NCBI GenBank assembly: GCA_012932295.1
Contig: JAAONU010000001.1
Span: 19,654,120-19,718,119 of the forward strand
Source: Cyclina sinensis
Taxonomy: Eukaryota; Mollusca; Bivalvia; Venerida; Veneridae
DNA: 64,000 nt
Direction of reading: 5' to 3'
Positions 51,501 to 64,000 of this stretch are shown in pieces (within the stretch, counting starts at the first letter, position 1; each line of letters starts with the position of its first letter). The notes below the pieces were generated by a model. It was given only the letters and a program-made list of their open reading frames with translations. It searched no databases and was not told the DNA's origin. A program made the position numbers and the translations under genes.

Positions 51501-54500
51501 AATCCCCATCAGGGCTGGCAAAATTTCTCCATGATAATTGATCTATAGGTCATTTGTCCCTCGCCTCTGAAGCAAGTGAGGAAGTAGTCAGTCACTTGCA
51601 GAGAAATTGGTTAGTAAACTGGTTGGATACCCAGGAACACTGGTTAGGTGGACCAAACCAAACCCTTTAAGTGGTCTGTCAGCTTATGATATCTTCTGTA
51701 TTAAACTTAAACTTTCAGAAAAGGGAGATCAACACAATATTGAATGATGTTATCAAGCATATGACCCCAGACAGGGCCTTTGAGGACTTTTATCCCCAGC
51801 TACAGTCTGTGGTTGCGAAGATACTGGTGCATGTACACGATTTCTCCATGCTGTTTTCACTGGTAGGTGTCAAGGTTTTATGCTGTGAAACTGTGGTTAC
51901 TTTGGTTCAGTCATTTGTTGCTGAGATAGCAGTTTACAATTTCTTCAAGCACTTTTACTGCTTAGTGTCAAAGTTTTAAAATATCTGTTTATTTTCCAAG
52001 GTGTTTATTAAAGAAGCAGGAATAATGTAAGCTCTTTAACTCATCTCCCATTGGACATAAAATAAACATAAATAGGTTTAAATTAAACTTAAATTCAAGC
52101 TTAAAGAGTTTAAATGCTAATGATGCAATTTTTTGTTAATCTAGGAGAAATTCCTGCCATTCATTGACATGTTCCAAAAAGAAAGTGTTAGAGTTGATGT
52201 ATGCAAAAATATCACCGAAGCCTTTGTAAAGTAAGTGATTGAGTGTTTGAATCTTAGCAATGTGGTTTTATTATGATTTTCTTTATTTGGATTTATTTAA
52301 GTAAAACTTGTGGAATTTTTTAGTGTTTTGTTTTTCTGAGGTCAGCATTTACAAGAAATTATATGTTAAAGATTATTATGTAACAGTATATTTTTCAAAG
52401 GTTGTCGATTATGCAAAAACACTCAAATTCTAAAATTTTACTTTATATATCCATTCGAGTATTAGCTTGTGTTTTGTTCTTACAACTGATATATAAGACA
52501 TAATTATTTGATATATCCTTACACACTTAATATTGTAGCCAAGCACACATAACAGTTTCTGTTGGAAATGTTAGATTTAACAGACAATCTTGATTTATGA
52601 TTATGTAAAAAATGAGCACAGATTACTAGTAATTAAAACAACATCCTCGAAATTGCCATACTAATTGTTGAGTGATTGTTACTTCCATCAGATTGGAACT
52701 GAGCATTTATTAGTTAAATGTTTGATGCAAGAACAGAGTAGATGCATAGTTATGTAAGAAATGAGAATTTATTTTCAGGTTCCAGGAGACAGAAACAAAA
52801 GACCCAGTTATTATCAATGCTATGATATTTATTTGTAAAACTATGCATGACTCAGTCAAGTAAGTTTGTTTTGTATGGATTTAGAATTTCAAGTTTATAC
52901 AAGTTAAATGCTTGTGAGAGAACTTGTATTAAATATCATCTCTCTCATATCAACAAGAAAGGTTTTTTATTGTATATTGGTCAAAAGAGGGGATGTATTT
53001 TGAGAACAGGCCAATGGCTGGCAGGTTACAAGTGGTCTGTCAGTGGGGCAGTGTCCACAGGCCATCTCGGAGTGGAACAGTTTTCATCAGATCTTTTTCA
53101 AACTTGGTGATTTTGTTTATTGGCAGAATGTCTTGGCCTGGTTTGATAACCAGTTAAATTCCTCCTTACACTCTACAGAGTTATAAATCCAAAATTGGCC
53201 ATGGTAACCTTTTCTGCTGTTAAAATTGAAGAGTTTTATATTTTCTCAACAAAGTTCAATAGGCAGGAAAATCCTCTAGGCACTAGAATTTTGGTCCTTG
53301 AATTATCGAGAGTTACTGTCTGTTCTGTAAGTTGAAGAGTTTTCATCTGATGTATGTCAAACTTGGCCATAATTTGAGTGTGTGAAATATGGAAATACAT
53401 CATATTAATATTTTTTCATAATGTTTATGTTTATCAGTATATATTTTTACCTCATTAGTCATGGGTTAGAGACTTACCTTATATCATACATGAAGTGTGC
53501 GAATATAAAACAGCTTTGTGCCACAATGAGTTAGCTTTTTATCATTTTCCTAAATGGAGGGTCGTGGGTTCAAATCCCAAGCCCTACATTAAATTTTTTC
53601 TTCCATTTTCAAGCCATATAGAAGAATAAAATTTTGTTTTAAAAATGGTGTTTTGATATCTATTTAATTATGCTTCCCGAAGGGCGAGCATATAGTTGTC
53701 GTTTTGTCCATCTGTCCGTCCGTCATAATTTTGTCTTGATCATAACACAAAAACTATGAGAGATATCAAGACCAAACTTCATAGGTAGTTAGATCTCATT
53801 AAGGAGCAGTGCAGTGCACAAGAACCATAACTCTTGCTTTATTAATTTTTGAGTTATTGCCCTTTGAAATTTCTCATACTTATTTTTTGTCCGGGGCATA
53901 TCTCACAAAGTATAAGAGTTATCAACTTGACACTTTATAAGTAGATAGATCTCATTGATGAGCAGTGCAGTGCACAAGAACCATAACTCTTGCTTTATTA
54001 ATTTTTGAGTTTTTGCCTTTTGAAATTTCTCATACTTATTTTTTGTCCGGGGCATATCTCACAAAGTATAAGAGATATTAACATGAAACTTTATTGGTAG
54101 ATAGATCTTTATGAGGAGAAGTGCAGCTTGCAAGAACTGTAACTCTATTTTGCATAATTTAGGAGTTATTGTCCTTTGTTATTTTTCATACTTTTAAAAA
54201 AACACATATTAAACAATAGCCCTTTTGGAATTGGCATTTATTCGTGGAGCATCCATCAATTCTACTAATTTCTTGTTTTAAAGAAGAATATTTTTAAACT
54301 AATAACTGCAGGGCAGTAGCTTTAAAGTGAAATTTAAATTTTGTTTTAATTCTTTAGAGCTAATATGCTTAATTGAGTTCTGGTATTTCTTTCTTACTTG
54401 TTTAGTGATAAATTATTGTCTCAGTATTATCATGTGTATTATATTTCAGTGCACTGTCCCTTGATGATGAAAAGAAGGCTATAAGTAACCTTATATCTGG

Positions 54501-57500
54501 GTTTGTCAGGAAGATTTCTTTTGGACGTGACTTTGAACAACAGTTGAGCTTTTATGTAGAGGCTAGGTCTTCATTTACCAACCTTGATATTGTGTTGATA
54601 CAGTTAATCCAGGTAAAATTTGTTATATTAACAAAATAAATAATATGTGATGCAACAAAAAAAAATGCAGTTTTACCCCCCAAAAAAACCATCAGATGCC
54701 CATGGTACCTTATTTCATTATCACTATGATGAGAGGAGAATAACAAAAAGGGTTTTGGGTTGGGAAAAAAAAGCCCTGATCAAGTCCATTGTCAGTTTGA
54801 AGAATTATGGTCAGTCTGGTACCCAGTGTACATTCTGCAGCAAAATGTAATGACGTAAGGAATCAGGGGCAGATAACACCAGACTAGAATGGTGTTTTGA
54901 CTGCAGATGATCTACAAAGGGTACAGTTGTCTAAGCAGTCCCTCATTTGCTTTTGAGAAATAATCTGGTTTAGATCAGTCATTTCTTTCATGTTTATTGA
55001 AGTCAAATTCTTTCAACTTACATAAACCTTGTCACCTACTTCTGGAAATTCTTATGCTGAAAAGGAAGGATGCAAGTTTCTGTGGAATTCTGTTGACTGG
55101 ATTTGAACCTTGAGACATCTGATAAAATAAAACATTCTTCTTCTGTATTGTGGCTTTTTCTGTTAAGTTAACTAAAAATAGTTAACACCTAAGCATAGTT
55201 GGAATACATTTGTATACATCACCTAGACACAAAATTTAATTTTTCTTGCCAGTGTAAACCATGTTCTCTGTTCATGCAACAACATTATGAAATCAGTAGC
55301 ATCATCTATAATTGATTTGGAAGTCATGGATTTGAAACTACCCAGTATGTAGAAATATGTAAATACCTGAGATAAAATGCTTTCTTGTATTGTTATACCG
55401 ATAGTTACGTCACCTTAATTTTCATATGTTGTAGAGTGTGAACAATTTATCAATTGAAACTAGAAAAATTGTGAATGGAAACCATTCAAGGAAAACAGGC
55501 AACTTTGTGAGAGTAAGTATTCTATTCATTACAGAGGAATATAGTCAGTGTATGTTAAATTGAAGTAGTTTGTCAGATATACATATATGACTTATAAGTT
55601 AGTGCTATTAACATCTGCTGTATCAAAATGGTGGTCTATTAAATACTATGAAGGTTTGACCTTTAACATCTTGATAACTGATGAAGACTTATGATAATTT
55701 GTCATCAATTTCACAGCTAGTTCCTAGAAATGTTGGTGTCTGTATAGATAGAATTTAAAGTGGAAATGTGGACCTTAAAATATTGAGTTCCTTGAAAAAT
55801 TATACTGGACCTTGCACTTGGTAAAATAGTGAAATTTATGTACTGTGGAAAAAAAGAATAAAATGTTTTAAGCCCACATCTGGCTGTCAACATCCTATCA
55901 TGATTAAGCTGTTTGCTATAAATATTAAAAGACAGAAGTTAAATTTTGTTATTTCACATATATAATATTTCATCTGCTTTTCAGGCATGTGCTGCATACT
56001 GTTTTATTACAATCCCTTCTCTACAGTCAGTAGTTTTCCCAGCTACAACTGTACCTACTGTCTGGACAGGTAGCTTTGCTGAACCAAGTGTTATAGTCAA
56101 GGTAAGGTTAATAATGGGCAGGTTGTATTTCAGTTTTACCTTTACCCTAATGGGGACTTTTGGTTCTGTTTCTGGCACATCCATGCAGTCTTGTCACAAT
56201 CTCCATCTTTCACTGTTCACTCAGTAAAAGAGTTTGGTTAAATAAGGTTAAATAACTTCTGACTTCCGTTCATTCTTGGAGTTTGAAATACTTTTACATA
56301 GGTCTCTAACACTCTTGTCCAGGTGACACTAGGTGAATTACACAGCCAGTTGTTTGGATCTCAAAGTACTTTGATTGGAACTTTGGTAATTTAGACACAT
56401 GTACCATCATAAGAATATTGCTTGACAATTACAGAGATTTTTTAGTCATATTTGAATGTGGTTTTTTTTTCACTTGAAAATATTTTGCTCTCATTTGTAC
56501 ACTGTTAAAATGCAGCTGATGTAACCCTATGCTTTATCCTTGTATTTCAATGATTATTTTAGGTGATGCATTTTTCAAGGCTGCAATATCATTGATATCT
56601 GACCTTCCACGAGTGATGGAGTTGGATGGTAAAAACAGGTCATCAGAGCCTTTCCTTGTGGACTATATTAGTAACTTTGTGTCAACGTTGCTAGTTGTAC
56701 CTGTAAGTAGATTACTGTTAATGCTTGGTTTGATTTTTAGTTTGGTTATTCAAAGATGTTTCTGGTCATGTTTGAGAATTATACATGCAGTATAATGTAT
56801 ACATGTAGTTTCTAGGCATACAATAAAGACACATACACTGCCCATTTCATTTGTTTAGTGACAAATTATTTGATGAACTTACAAGATTATGTATACATGT
56901 AAATACATTTTATGTATACTGCAGGACAACCCAGACTCTAGTGTTCTGTACCTACTTAGAGGCCTGTTAAACATACTACAGAACTACACTTGGGAACCAA
57001 ATTCTGATGCCAAAGTTGTGGTGTATACCAGAGTTCTAGCAATGTTATCAGCTTCTTGTCAGGAAATCTATCCCTATCATATTGACAAAGGTAAATGTGT
57101 GTTGAATATTTCTATCTTACTTCAGAAGGTTTTATATTTTTTGCTAAGTCCACTTTACATTTTCTTTTGTAAGAAAGAATATTATTACAGGCTAGTTGTA
57201 TGAAGAAATGTCACAGGTTAGTTGTATGAAGAAATGTCACAGGTTAGTTGTATGAAGAAATGTAATGGGTTAGTTGTATGAAGAAATGTCACAGGTCAGT
57301 TGTATGAAGAAATGTCACAGGAAAGTTATATGAAGAAATGTCATAAGCTAGTTGTATGAAGAAATGTCACAGGTTAGTTGTATGAAGAAATGTCACAGGC
57401 TAGTCATATGAAGAAATGTTACAGGTTAGTTATAGAAATGTCACAGGTTATTTGTATGAAGAAATTTCACATGTTAGTTGTATGGAAAAAATTGTCAGTA

Positions 57501-60372
57501 TTGTTGTCAGTAAATGTTTCTGTACTGACCAAGCTTAATCAGTTAATTCTAAATATGTATACATAGAGCAATGGTAATCTTTGTTAATGTATCATCAGAA
57601 ATCATTCCTACATTTTATTGACTTTTGATACCTTTTAAAAAATTTTTGAAACTTATCATTTGAAAAAAATTATAATACTCTAGACTCCTTATGTTTACAG
57701 TGCCTTGTGTTGACTTTCTTAGATCCTGCACAAGATGCAAAACCTTTTATTCAAATTGTTTAACAAGTTTTTCCTTGGTTGTATTACAGTTGACTCCAAT
57801 GACAGTATGTATGCGTCTGACCCAAAATATGTCAATGAAGTGCGCTCCATATGTTCTACACTTGTTGAAGAAATTCTTGGACATTTGAAGACTTTAACCA
57901 CACCTGAGGTTGGTTTTCAGTTTAGTTACACCTTGACTGAAATCTAATGCAGCTTTAATTAACAAACTTTAGCCTTTATCTTGTTGTCTGCAATTTTTAT
58001 GCCTCTGCAACCAGTGAAGACCAAGATCTGCCTTCATATATGTACAGTCTGGTCATGGTCTGCACTGCTTGTTACTCAGCAAGTTTCAGTTAATACCCCT
58101 ATAGATAATAAATGGTTTTGTCCCAAATGAGTGATGGACAAATTCATTTTTGAAAATTCTGCAGGGCATTAAATTCAGTTTGCAAGATAGTGTCATTAAA
58201 AGAGTGACAGACCATATTTGTGTTATCAGTCTGAATTACTTTGGAGCCTGTGGTATTTTTGAAAAATTTAATATCAAATCAATGTCCTTACAGTTATAGC
58301 CCATGGAATTTGTGGTTGCATTATGTCCTAGAGATATCTTAAATCTTTTTTAGGTTGATTTTTTATTTCTTGAAGACAATGCAAGTACTATTCCTTTGTA
58401 CATGTACCTGGATATGCATAAGTTCATTGGAAACCTGGATAAACTTGTTCTATTCGATGGCATGTACTCCATACAAAACCATCTGAATAAAAAGAAAACA
58501 TTTTCATTTGTATTATAGCTGTCATGCAAAGACATAACAGATTCTTCTGTGAAATTGAAATATGATATCACCATTCTTTACCTCACAGACACAGAAACGT
58601 CAGACTCAGCTGTCTATGGAATTGTTTAACACAGTTATTAATCATGGTGATGTAGGGCAGCAAAATCTACAGAATCTGGCGGTCAATTTATGGAACCTGG
58701 CTGTCAGAAATAATCAAGTGGACCGTAAACAAATGGTATGTTTGATTTATGAAAAATAAGCAGGACAGTTAGGACAGCTAGGTCAAAAGCCCGGTTTGCT
58801 ATACTAAAGGTTTCACTAGACAGTGAATGGTGTATGCATCAACTTATGTTAATTCTTATAAAGCTAAATTGTTTTTATGCCCCCGAAGGGAGGCATATAG
58901 TTTTTTAACTGTCTGTCCTTCTATCCTTCTGTCTGTTTGTATGTCCGCATTTTTCTTGTCCGCTCAATAACTTTGTTATTATAAGGTGGATTTTAAAGTT
59001 ACTTGGCATAAATGTGTGGCACAATTAGACAACGTGTCATGCACAAGACCTGGGTCTCCAGCTCAAAGGTCAAGGTCACACTTAGGCTTCAAAGGTCATT
59101 TTTGAGATAATGCAGTGATGGTCGTGTCGGGTCTGTATCTTTGTCATTCACAATTGGATTGTAAAATTACTTGGCATAAATGTGTGTCACATTATGATGA
59201 CGTTTCATGCGCAAGACCTGGGTCTCTAGCTCAAAGGTCAAGGTCACACTTAGGCTTCAAAGGTCATTTTTGAAATAATGCAGTGATGGTCGTGTCGGGT
59301 CTGTATCTTTGTCATTCACAATTGGATTTTAAAATAACTTGGCATAAATGTGTGTCACATTATGACGACGTGTCATGCGCAAGACCTCGGTCTGTAGTTC
59401 AAAGGTCAAGGTCACACTTAGGCTTCAAATATCTTTTTTTATTTTTTTCATGATAATGCAGTGATGGTCGTGTCCGGTCTGTTTCTTTGTCATTTATGGA
59501 TAGATTTTAAAATAATTTGGCATAAATTTGTTGCACATTATGACGACATGTCTTGCACAAGACCCAGGTCTGTACCTCAAAGGTCAAGGTCACAGTTGGG
59601 CTTCAAAACCTCATTCTCATTATAATGCAGTATGCAGTAATGGTTTTCTCTAATAATATTGCACCTTATTTAAAAGTTTACTGATTGAATTTTTGATAAT
59701 TATATGTCAGAATGACAAATCTTTTACTGTAATTATTTTATTTCATACATAAAATAAAATCCCATATCCTTGACTAAGACATCTACATTTCAGAAAAGGT
59801 AAAGCTTAATAGACATAGAGAATGCAGAATATATCGTACAAATATGTTATTAAAGACTTTGTGTCTACTGATATCTTATTTAACTGCCAAAGTGCTTAAA
59901 CCTAAAGTCCTTACATTTGCATAGGCCACTAGATGAGATTTACTGAGGTCAAGTTTACTCTTTCGACTTCAGATGCCTTCTGTCTAAAAATTGGGTGTCG
60001 GGGGCATATGTCTGTTTACAACGACAGCTCTAGTTAGATTGACTCACCGATCAGTACCATTTATAGTTTATAAACATTTTTTTTGGTTAAAAATTATAGA
60101 TGCAGATTGATACCACTTACAGTTCATACATTCTTTTAAAATCATAGATGCAGTATGATAATAATTTACTAGTTGCAAAGGCAAACATTATTGCCTTTAG
60201 CTGGGTAAAAATTGAAATATTGTTATTCTGAAGAATGAAGTGTCTCAATATACCTGTATTTGTATGTTTGCAGAAAATGATCTTTTCATCACTGAGGGCA
60301 AAAGCAACATCATCAGATGGTAGAGCATTCCAGGAACTTCTGAATAAAATACCATTGGAAAGTGCCACTTAG
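39585..60372 (+). CDS. VPS35L: VPS35L, VPS35-like subunit of the retriever complex
   Basis: VPS35L scaffolds retriever (with VPS26C and VPS29) and works with the CCC complex and SNX17 to recycle membrane cargo from endosomes. Twenty-six exons: 39585-39601, 40276-40366, 40868-41068, 41569-41716, 42431-42516, 42821-42949, 43541-43625, 44297-44374, 44862-45006, 45568-45661, 46119-46196, 47791-47960, 48749-48860, 49754-49870, 50337-50390, 51719-51862, 52145-52230, 52779-52859, 54450-54612, 55435-55512, 55985-56101, 56563-56702, 56925-57090, 57790-57908, 58589-58735 and 60274-60372. About 980 residues. Landmarks: start [14 protein letters not shown], serine-rich DPLSALG repeats, [110 protein letters not shown] and [10 protein letters not shown]. 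It matches human VPS35L over its length. Exon 21 carries two one-base insertions (separate entry). Confidence 0.96.
39791..40216 (-). mobile_element. MITE with TTTAAAGGGGCTGT ends, copy 1
   Basis: About 425 bp in VPS35L intron 1, bounded by 'tttaaagaggctgtactcca' and 'tctggagcacagccccttta'. It is inverted relative to the copy at 50998-51437. The interior includes a tRNA-like phrase, 'gggtccagagttcaaatcag' on the minus strand, so it may be a SINE/MITE hybrid. Confidence 0.75.
46260..47510. repeat. 38-bp minisatellite with alternating unit types
   Basis: A tandem array in VPS35L intron 11. Two 38-bp unit types share 'gaatgatctagctttactc' but differ after it: type A has 'tttcaaagatgg', type B has 'cttaaaagaagg'. 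Across the middle they mostly alternate as A-B, making a 76-bp higher-order unit. Near 47150-47300 type A repeats alone. Both edges decay gradually. Roughly 30 units, no spacers. Confidence 0.9.
50998..51437 (+). mobile_element. MITE with TTTAAAGGGGCTGT ends, copy 2
   Basis: About 440 bp in VPS35L intron 15, from 'tttaaaggggctgtgctcca' to 'tctggagttcagcctcttta'. Opposite orientation to copy 1. It contains 'gggtccagagttcaaatcag', a B-box-like phrase. A SINE abuts its right end. Confidence 0.75.
51441..51665 (+). repeat. tRNA-derived SINE, copy 2
   Basis: The head 'ggctagctcaatcagtatag' and 'ggtttaatccccatcagggc' is followed by the body shared with 13922-14162 ('aattgatctataggtcattt'). It ends 'ggttaggtggaccaaaccaa'. 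It starts 4 bp after the MITE, suggesting insertion into or next to it. VPS35L intron 15. Confidence 0.8.
53520..53595 (+). repeat. tRNA-like SINE fragment
   Basis: Contains 'gggtcgtgggttcaaatccc', a good B-box, with a weak A-box-like segment ('atgagttagctttttatcat') before it. No cloverleaf. VPS35L intron 18. Confidence 0.45.
53668..54280. repeat. Dispersed repeat 'cccgaagggcgagcatatag' with internal tandem units
   Basis: It starts with the phrase in the title and has 'tttgtccatctgtccgtccg'. Then follow nearly three units of about 155-165 bp containing 'gcagtgcacaagaaccataa' and 'tttgtccggggcatatctca'. Related in style to 58876-60040. VPS35L intron 18. Confidence 0.7.
55985..56101 (+). pseudogene. 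VPS35L: VPS35L exon 21 with two one-base insertions
   Basis: Splice sites are good (cttttcag| and AAG|GTAAGG). The exon starts in the conserved frame ([15 protein letters not shown]) but then shifts. The conserved continuation, [16 protein letters not shown], lies one base over from about 56031-56037, and the last conserved residues before exon 22 need another one-base shift at about 56088. Removing one base at each place would give the phase that exon 22 requires. Read literally, the frame stays open through exon 21 but ends at TGA 56593-56595 in exon 22, losing about 260 C-terminal residues. All later exons are intact, which favours assembly error or a rare allele over a dead gene. Confidence 0.75.
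57188..57490. repeat. 26-bp minisatellite
   Basis: About 11 units of 'gttagttgtatgaagaaatg' plus 'tcacag' in VPS35L intron 23, with single-base variants and one shortened unit near 57430. Open frames through it are incidental. Confidence 0.9.
58876..60040. repeat. Dispersed 'tgcccccgaagggaggcata' element with about 170-bp tandem units
   Basis: It begins 'tatgcccccgaagggaggca' and ends 'cgggggcatatgtctgttta', so the two ends are partly inverted (tgcccccga / tcgggggca). Inside are about four units containing 'cttggcataaatgtgtg', 'gcaagacctgggtct' and 'aaaggtcaaggtcaca'. It occupies most of the last VPS35L intron. This family is widespread in bivalve genomes by general knowledge; no transposase is visible. 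Confidence 0.75.
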
Positions 60373-61300
60373 CCAAATATTCAACTATCATTTGTTATAC
60401 TTAAGATGAACTGTGTGTCATATTTTATTCTTATATTTAAGATGAAAATTAACTATTCTTGTAAAGCATATACTTCAGTGTATTGTAAAACCATAAAAAA
60501 TCATGGTTGATTTATTTTCCAGGGGAAGATAAGCTACATGTATAAAAAAATTCACACCTAAATCTTGATAGTGTTGAATATCTGTATTTTAATATCCTCA
60601 AGTTTAGCATTGTCTCTGAGCAAGACATGGTTTTATGTAAAGTTCAAAATTTAATGCCCATGAATTTTGCTGATTTTATTATAACCAATCATACATGAAG
60701 CAGCTGTGTGACTTTTGAATTTTACTAGATGCTCATATGTAAAGCTCCTTGAATTAAACATTTGACCTTATTGTAAGGATTTTATCATCAGAGATGTTAA
60801 CTCATATCAGGATCAAAGTATGAGTTTTACAGTTATGATTAGAAGCAAAGAAGAGTAATGAAAAGTTGTGTATGCAAATAAGATGCTTGAAGCCTATTTG
60901 GTGCTGTTTATATGTAAATACAGAATGCCTTTCAAAATGGTCACATTCCAAGCTTTATTTTTCATAGCTCTGCACTTTGAGGGGTCAGTTCTAAACTATT
61001 GTATCTCCTTCTAATTTTATACACAGTTACAAGAGTTTTGTAATATCCCCTTGTCTTACTTTTATTATTGGTTTGTAAACTTTGTATTGACTGTTTTGCT
61101 ATCAATATTTCATAGGTTATGCTTTGATGTATAGAGTTTCCAGCTTTGTATGAAACATGACTGAATATTTAAATGTGATCAAAGTTTACATTCTTGGTCT
61201 GTTTTTCTTTTCTTTACTTAGGAGTTGCTATTTGCTTATTTTAAATGACTGTGCAATGTTTCTTTAAAAACAAATAAATGTTGGGTTTGTGAAAGATGTA
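60373..61300 (+). other. VPS35L 3' UTR
   Basis: Non-coding. A canonical AATAAA lies at 61273-61278, about 900 nt past the stop codon, and is the best candidate for the main polyadenylation signal. Other AATAAA-like motifs occur farther on (around 62150). Confidence 0.55.
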
Positions 61301-64000
61301 ATAATTCCTTCAAGTTATTTTCTCATTTGTATTCAATTACCAGTTACTGATTCACTGACCTTTGAAATAATCTGTATGCTTTTAGGAAATGTAAAATCAA
61401 TGTAAAAGTCTATGTAGTTCAAAATGGTATCTTGTTTGAAAGATTAATTATGTATTATGCCAGTGAGGTGAAATTATACGAGATTTGTGAAAACAAATGT
61501 ATAGTAAGTTAAATCTTGTTTTAAGTTGGAGATTGTAAATGATCAACGTAAGTTTACAGTCTAAAAGCTATCAAAAAGGTATGGTGTAATTGAACAACAG
61601 TACTGTACCGCTGGAAAACATTCATCATTCTCCTCAGTGTGTTTAGCAGGTCTAAGAGACAGAAGATAATTATGATACATTGAAACATGAAATTTTATAA
61701 TTAAAAAAAGCTTGTTGATATTAAGTTCCATATTTCAGTAATTCAGTTATACCAGTACATGCATTAAGACCGAAAGTGGAAAGTCATTGCAGAATCTCAC
61801 CTCTGGCGAGATTCAGTCTGGAGTTCTATCCCTTGACCATTAGACATGTATATGTCCATTAAACCAAGTATAGAAACACATTTTGGGTCAGAAAACATTT
61901 TTGTTTGTAAAGTGTCATATTTCATAAATAACTGTCAATACAGGATTCTGATTAGAAGAGACAGTCACAGTTGTAACAAATTGAAAATTTATCTTTTTGC
62001 AAACATGTACATGTATCTTTCTTGTTTCCTCACATGTTTAGAGACATTTTTAAACTTTATAGGAGAAATGGGAATGTCTTTGGTTTATGAAAATATTATT
62101 TTTGTTACTCATTCATTACATGGATTCTGTTATTTATTCAAAACAGCAAAATAAAAAATTTAATTAAGCACCTCATGGGAAGCCATAGGCAAAATGTTTA
62201 TGGCTTTCCATTGGATGTTATTTACAAAAATTACATCATGTTGGTTTTATCATATTGTTATTTAAATCATTGACCGTTTGTGATAATGTACATTGTGGAC
62301 TAATGAATTATGTATAAACCTGTATAAAATAATTCAGGATTAAAATCAAAACTCTGTGTTATTCATCTATTTTACACAAAGCTTTGAATCTGCTAACAGT
62401 GAATCTGTCTGCACAGAAATTCCAAGATGTACACTTTCACCTGCTGATAAATAAACTGACAGATTTAATGATGTAATTCAATTATTTTTGTAGTTTTGTG
62501 TGACATAATTTAAAAAAGAAAATCATTTTCATTAATTCAGTGGCCTTGGATTCTGCTAGATCAGTTTGTACCAAAATTTAATTTGACATTACAATAAAAA
62601 TTTCCTGAAAAGTTTCACGAATGTATGTGAAAACCTTTGGAGATATATGTGTCACAACACTGTATACTTGGCAGAATAGATTTTAACCGAGTCGAGAATA
62701 AAATTCTGCATTTCCTGGATGGTTCTATGTGTAAAACCATATACGTTTCTTTGAAGACTGGTTGCTATAGGTGTTGTATTTTAGTATAGCATTTCAGCTT
62801 TAGAATAGCATTTCACAAAGTAAGGGGCCATAACTATGCATCTGTGCAACTTTTCATGTTGCTTATCATTACTGTAGAGATAGTGACACTGGCTGGTATA
62901 CATTGTGAATTATGCCTGACAAAAAAATTTGTTAGTCAAGGACCATTTTTTGGTGTCAACAAGATGCATCCACATGAGAAACCCAAGGGCACAACATTAT
63001 ATTCTGCATAAAATTTCTGTTGAGTTTTTGGACTCTGGCTTTTACACAGTGATTGCCAAAAAAAAACATGCATTTCAGAGAGGAGATATTTGTTTAGCAT
63101 GGAAGTCTAAACATTTGATGCAGTTAAATATTGTGCAACACAGAATCCTATGCAATAAATAATGGGTTGCAGCTAATTCATTTCTATGGGTATTTTGCAT
63201 CATGTTTGATCAGGCCTGATGGTTAATGCATTTATGCAGTAACCAGGCTCTGCAAAAAGCAATGCCCTAGGGTCAGCAGTCCCATTGTTAACTTCCCACT
63301 GATAATCCCTGATAACTGCATAGCACCAATACATGAGAACTCAGTTAAACTATTCCAAACAGAAGAATAAATTGTGATAGTAGCTAGAGCTTTGGTGGAA
63401 TCAAACTTGAGACACCTGACCTTCATGACTCCTGACCTTCGTGACACCTGACCTTCATGACCAGACCATGTGCCTTACCACTGGACCTTGGATCTTTGCC
63501 AGAAGATTGCAATTCTGCCTTTTCAATACAACCACAGTGTCAAGTATCAGTCTTCTACAGCCTTCCTTCCAAAAGATGGTTTCTTGATGTATATCTCAAC
63601 AAAACTTGAAATCTCTTAAATCATATTATATCAAAGGAGATATTTAGCATTTTTCCTGCTAGTATTATAAGCAAAAGTAATCTTGTATTATTTCCTGCAT
63701 GATGGTAAAGAGCTGAATGATTACATACCACCAGGATATAGCTCTTATTTCTAATTTGAGTGTTTACTGGTATTACAGTTCTTGTCTCATATCGCTGTGG
63801 AATCCCTTTAATGGGGCACCTAAAATATTACCTGTTTTTATAACATTCAGGAAAACAGATGCGCTTTTTGCAAGAGCAAACATATTGTTACAAATTCTTT
63901 ATTTCGCGAATGTTCAGAGAAACTGTTCATATCTGGCAAAAGAATCATTAGGGCCTGTATAAAGGGCACCCATTTCCACTTCACATGCTCTATGCCCCCT
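61301..64000. other. Downstream intergenic sequence
   Basis: I see no conserved protein, RNA gene or clear transposon end. There is a short triplicated phrase at 63412-63465 ('cctgaccttcatgac' and variants). Open frames at 61846, 62929 and 63717 have no recognisable content. Confidence 0.5.

Noticed and set aside
56023..56039. A tiny intron explaining the frame change in VPS35L exon 21
   Set aside because: GT..AG ends exist, but about 17 nt is far too short to splice.
57378..57566. Open frame through the 26-bp minisatellite
   Set aside because: The unit length is not a multiple of three, and the peptide is a by-product of the repeat.

Overview
The window is animal nuclear DNA: AT-rich, gene-sparse, with short exons bounded by GT..AG introns, conserved animal proteins, and introns loaded with tRNA-derived SINEs, MITEs and repeats of the 'tgcccccgaaggg...' and 'gggccataact...' kind. 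These repeat styles and the degree of protein divergence point to a bivalve mollusc; this is an inference from repeat style, not from a marker gene.

Three protein-coding genes are clear. (1) The 3' part of KIF19 (kinesin-8 family, + strand, last seven exons, 730-5031); the motor domain lies before the window. (2) A complete POLR3E gene (RNA polymerase III subunit RPC5, - strand, 17 exons, 24312 down to 8148), convergent with KIF19. (3) A complete VPS35L gene (retriever complex subunit, + strand, 26 exons, 39585-60372), divergent from POLR3E. I reconstructed these exon by exon, and splice phases agree at every junction apart from two exons with internal frame changes (POLR3E 11202-11650; VPS35L 55985-56101).

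Between POLR3E and VPS35L lies a 10.6-kb unit (25398-36003) with CACTG...CAGTG ends, a 3-bp target duplication (AGC) and mirrored subterminal arrays of an ATACGG motif. This is the architecture of a CACTA/EnSpm-type DNA transposon. It contains a 2.8-kb palindromic foldback element (30610-33411, about 480-bp arms, 5-bp duplication ATAAC) and a small two-exon candidate gene (- strand, 29657 to 26839) behind a promoter with four CCAAT boxes, an E2F site and CHR-like motifs. No transposase is visible. To its right are a tRNA-derived SINE (36075-36430) and a decayed LINE reverse transcriptase (37380-38460).

Introns hold several MITE families, two copies of one SINE family, a 1.2-kb minisatellite of alternating 38-bp units (46260-47510) and a 26-bp minisatellite (57188-57490). 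The three genes have unrelated housekeeping or ciliary roles: axonemal microtubule length control, Pol III transcription, and endosomal recycling. I see no sign that they are functionally linked.
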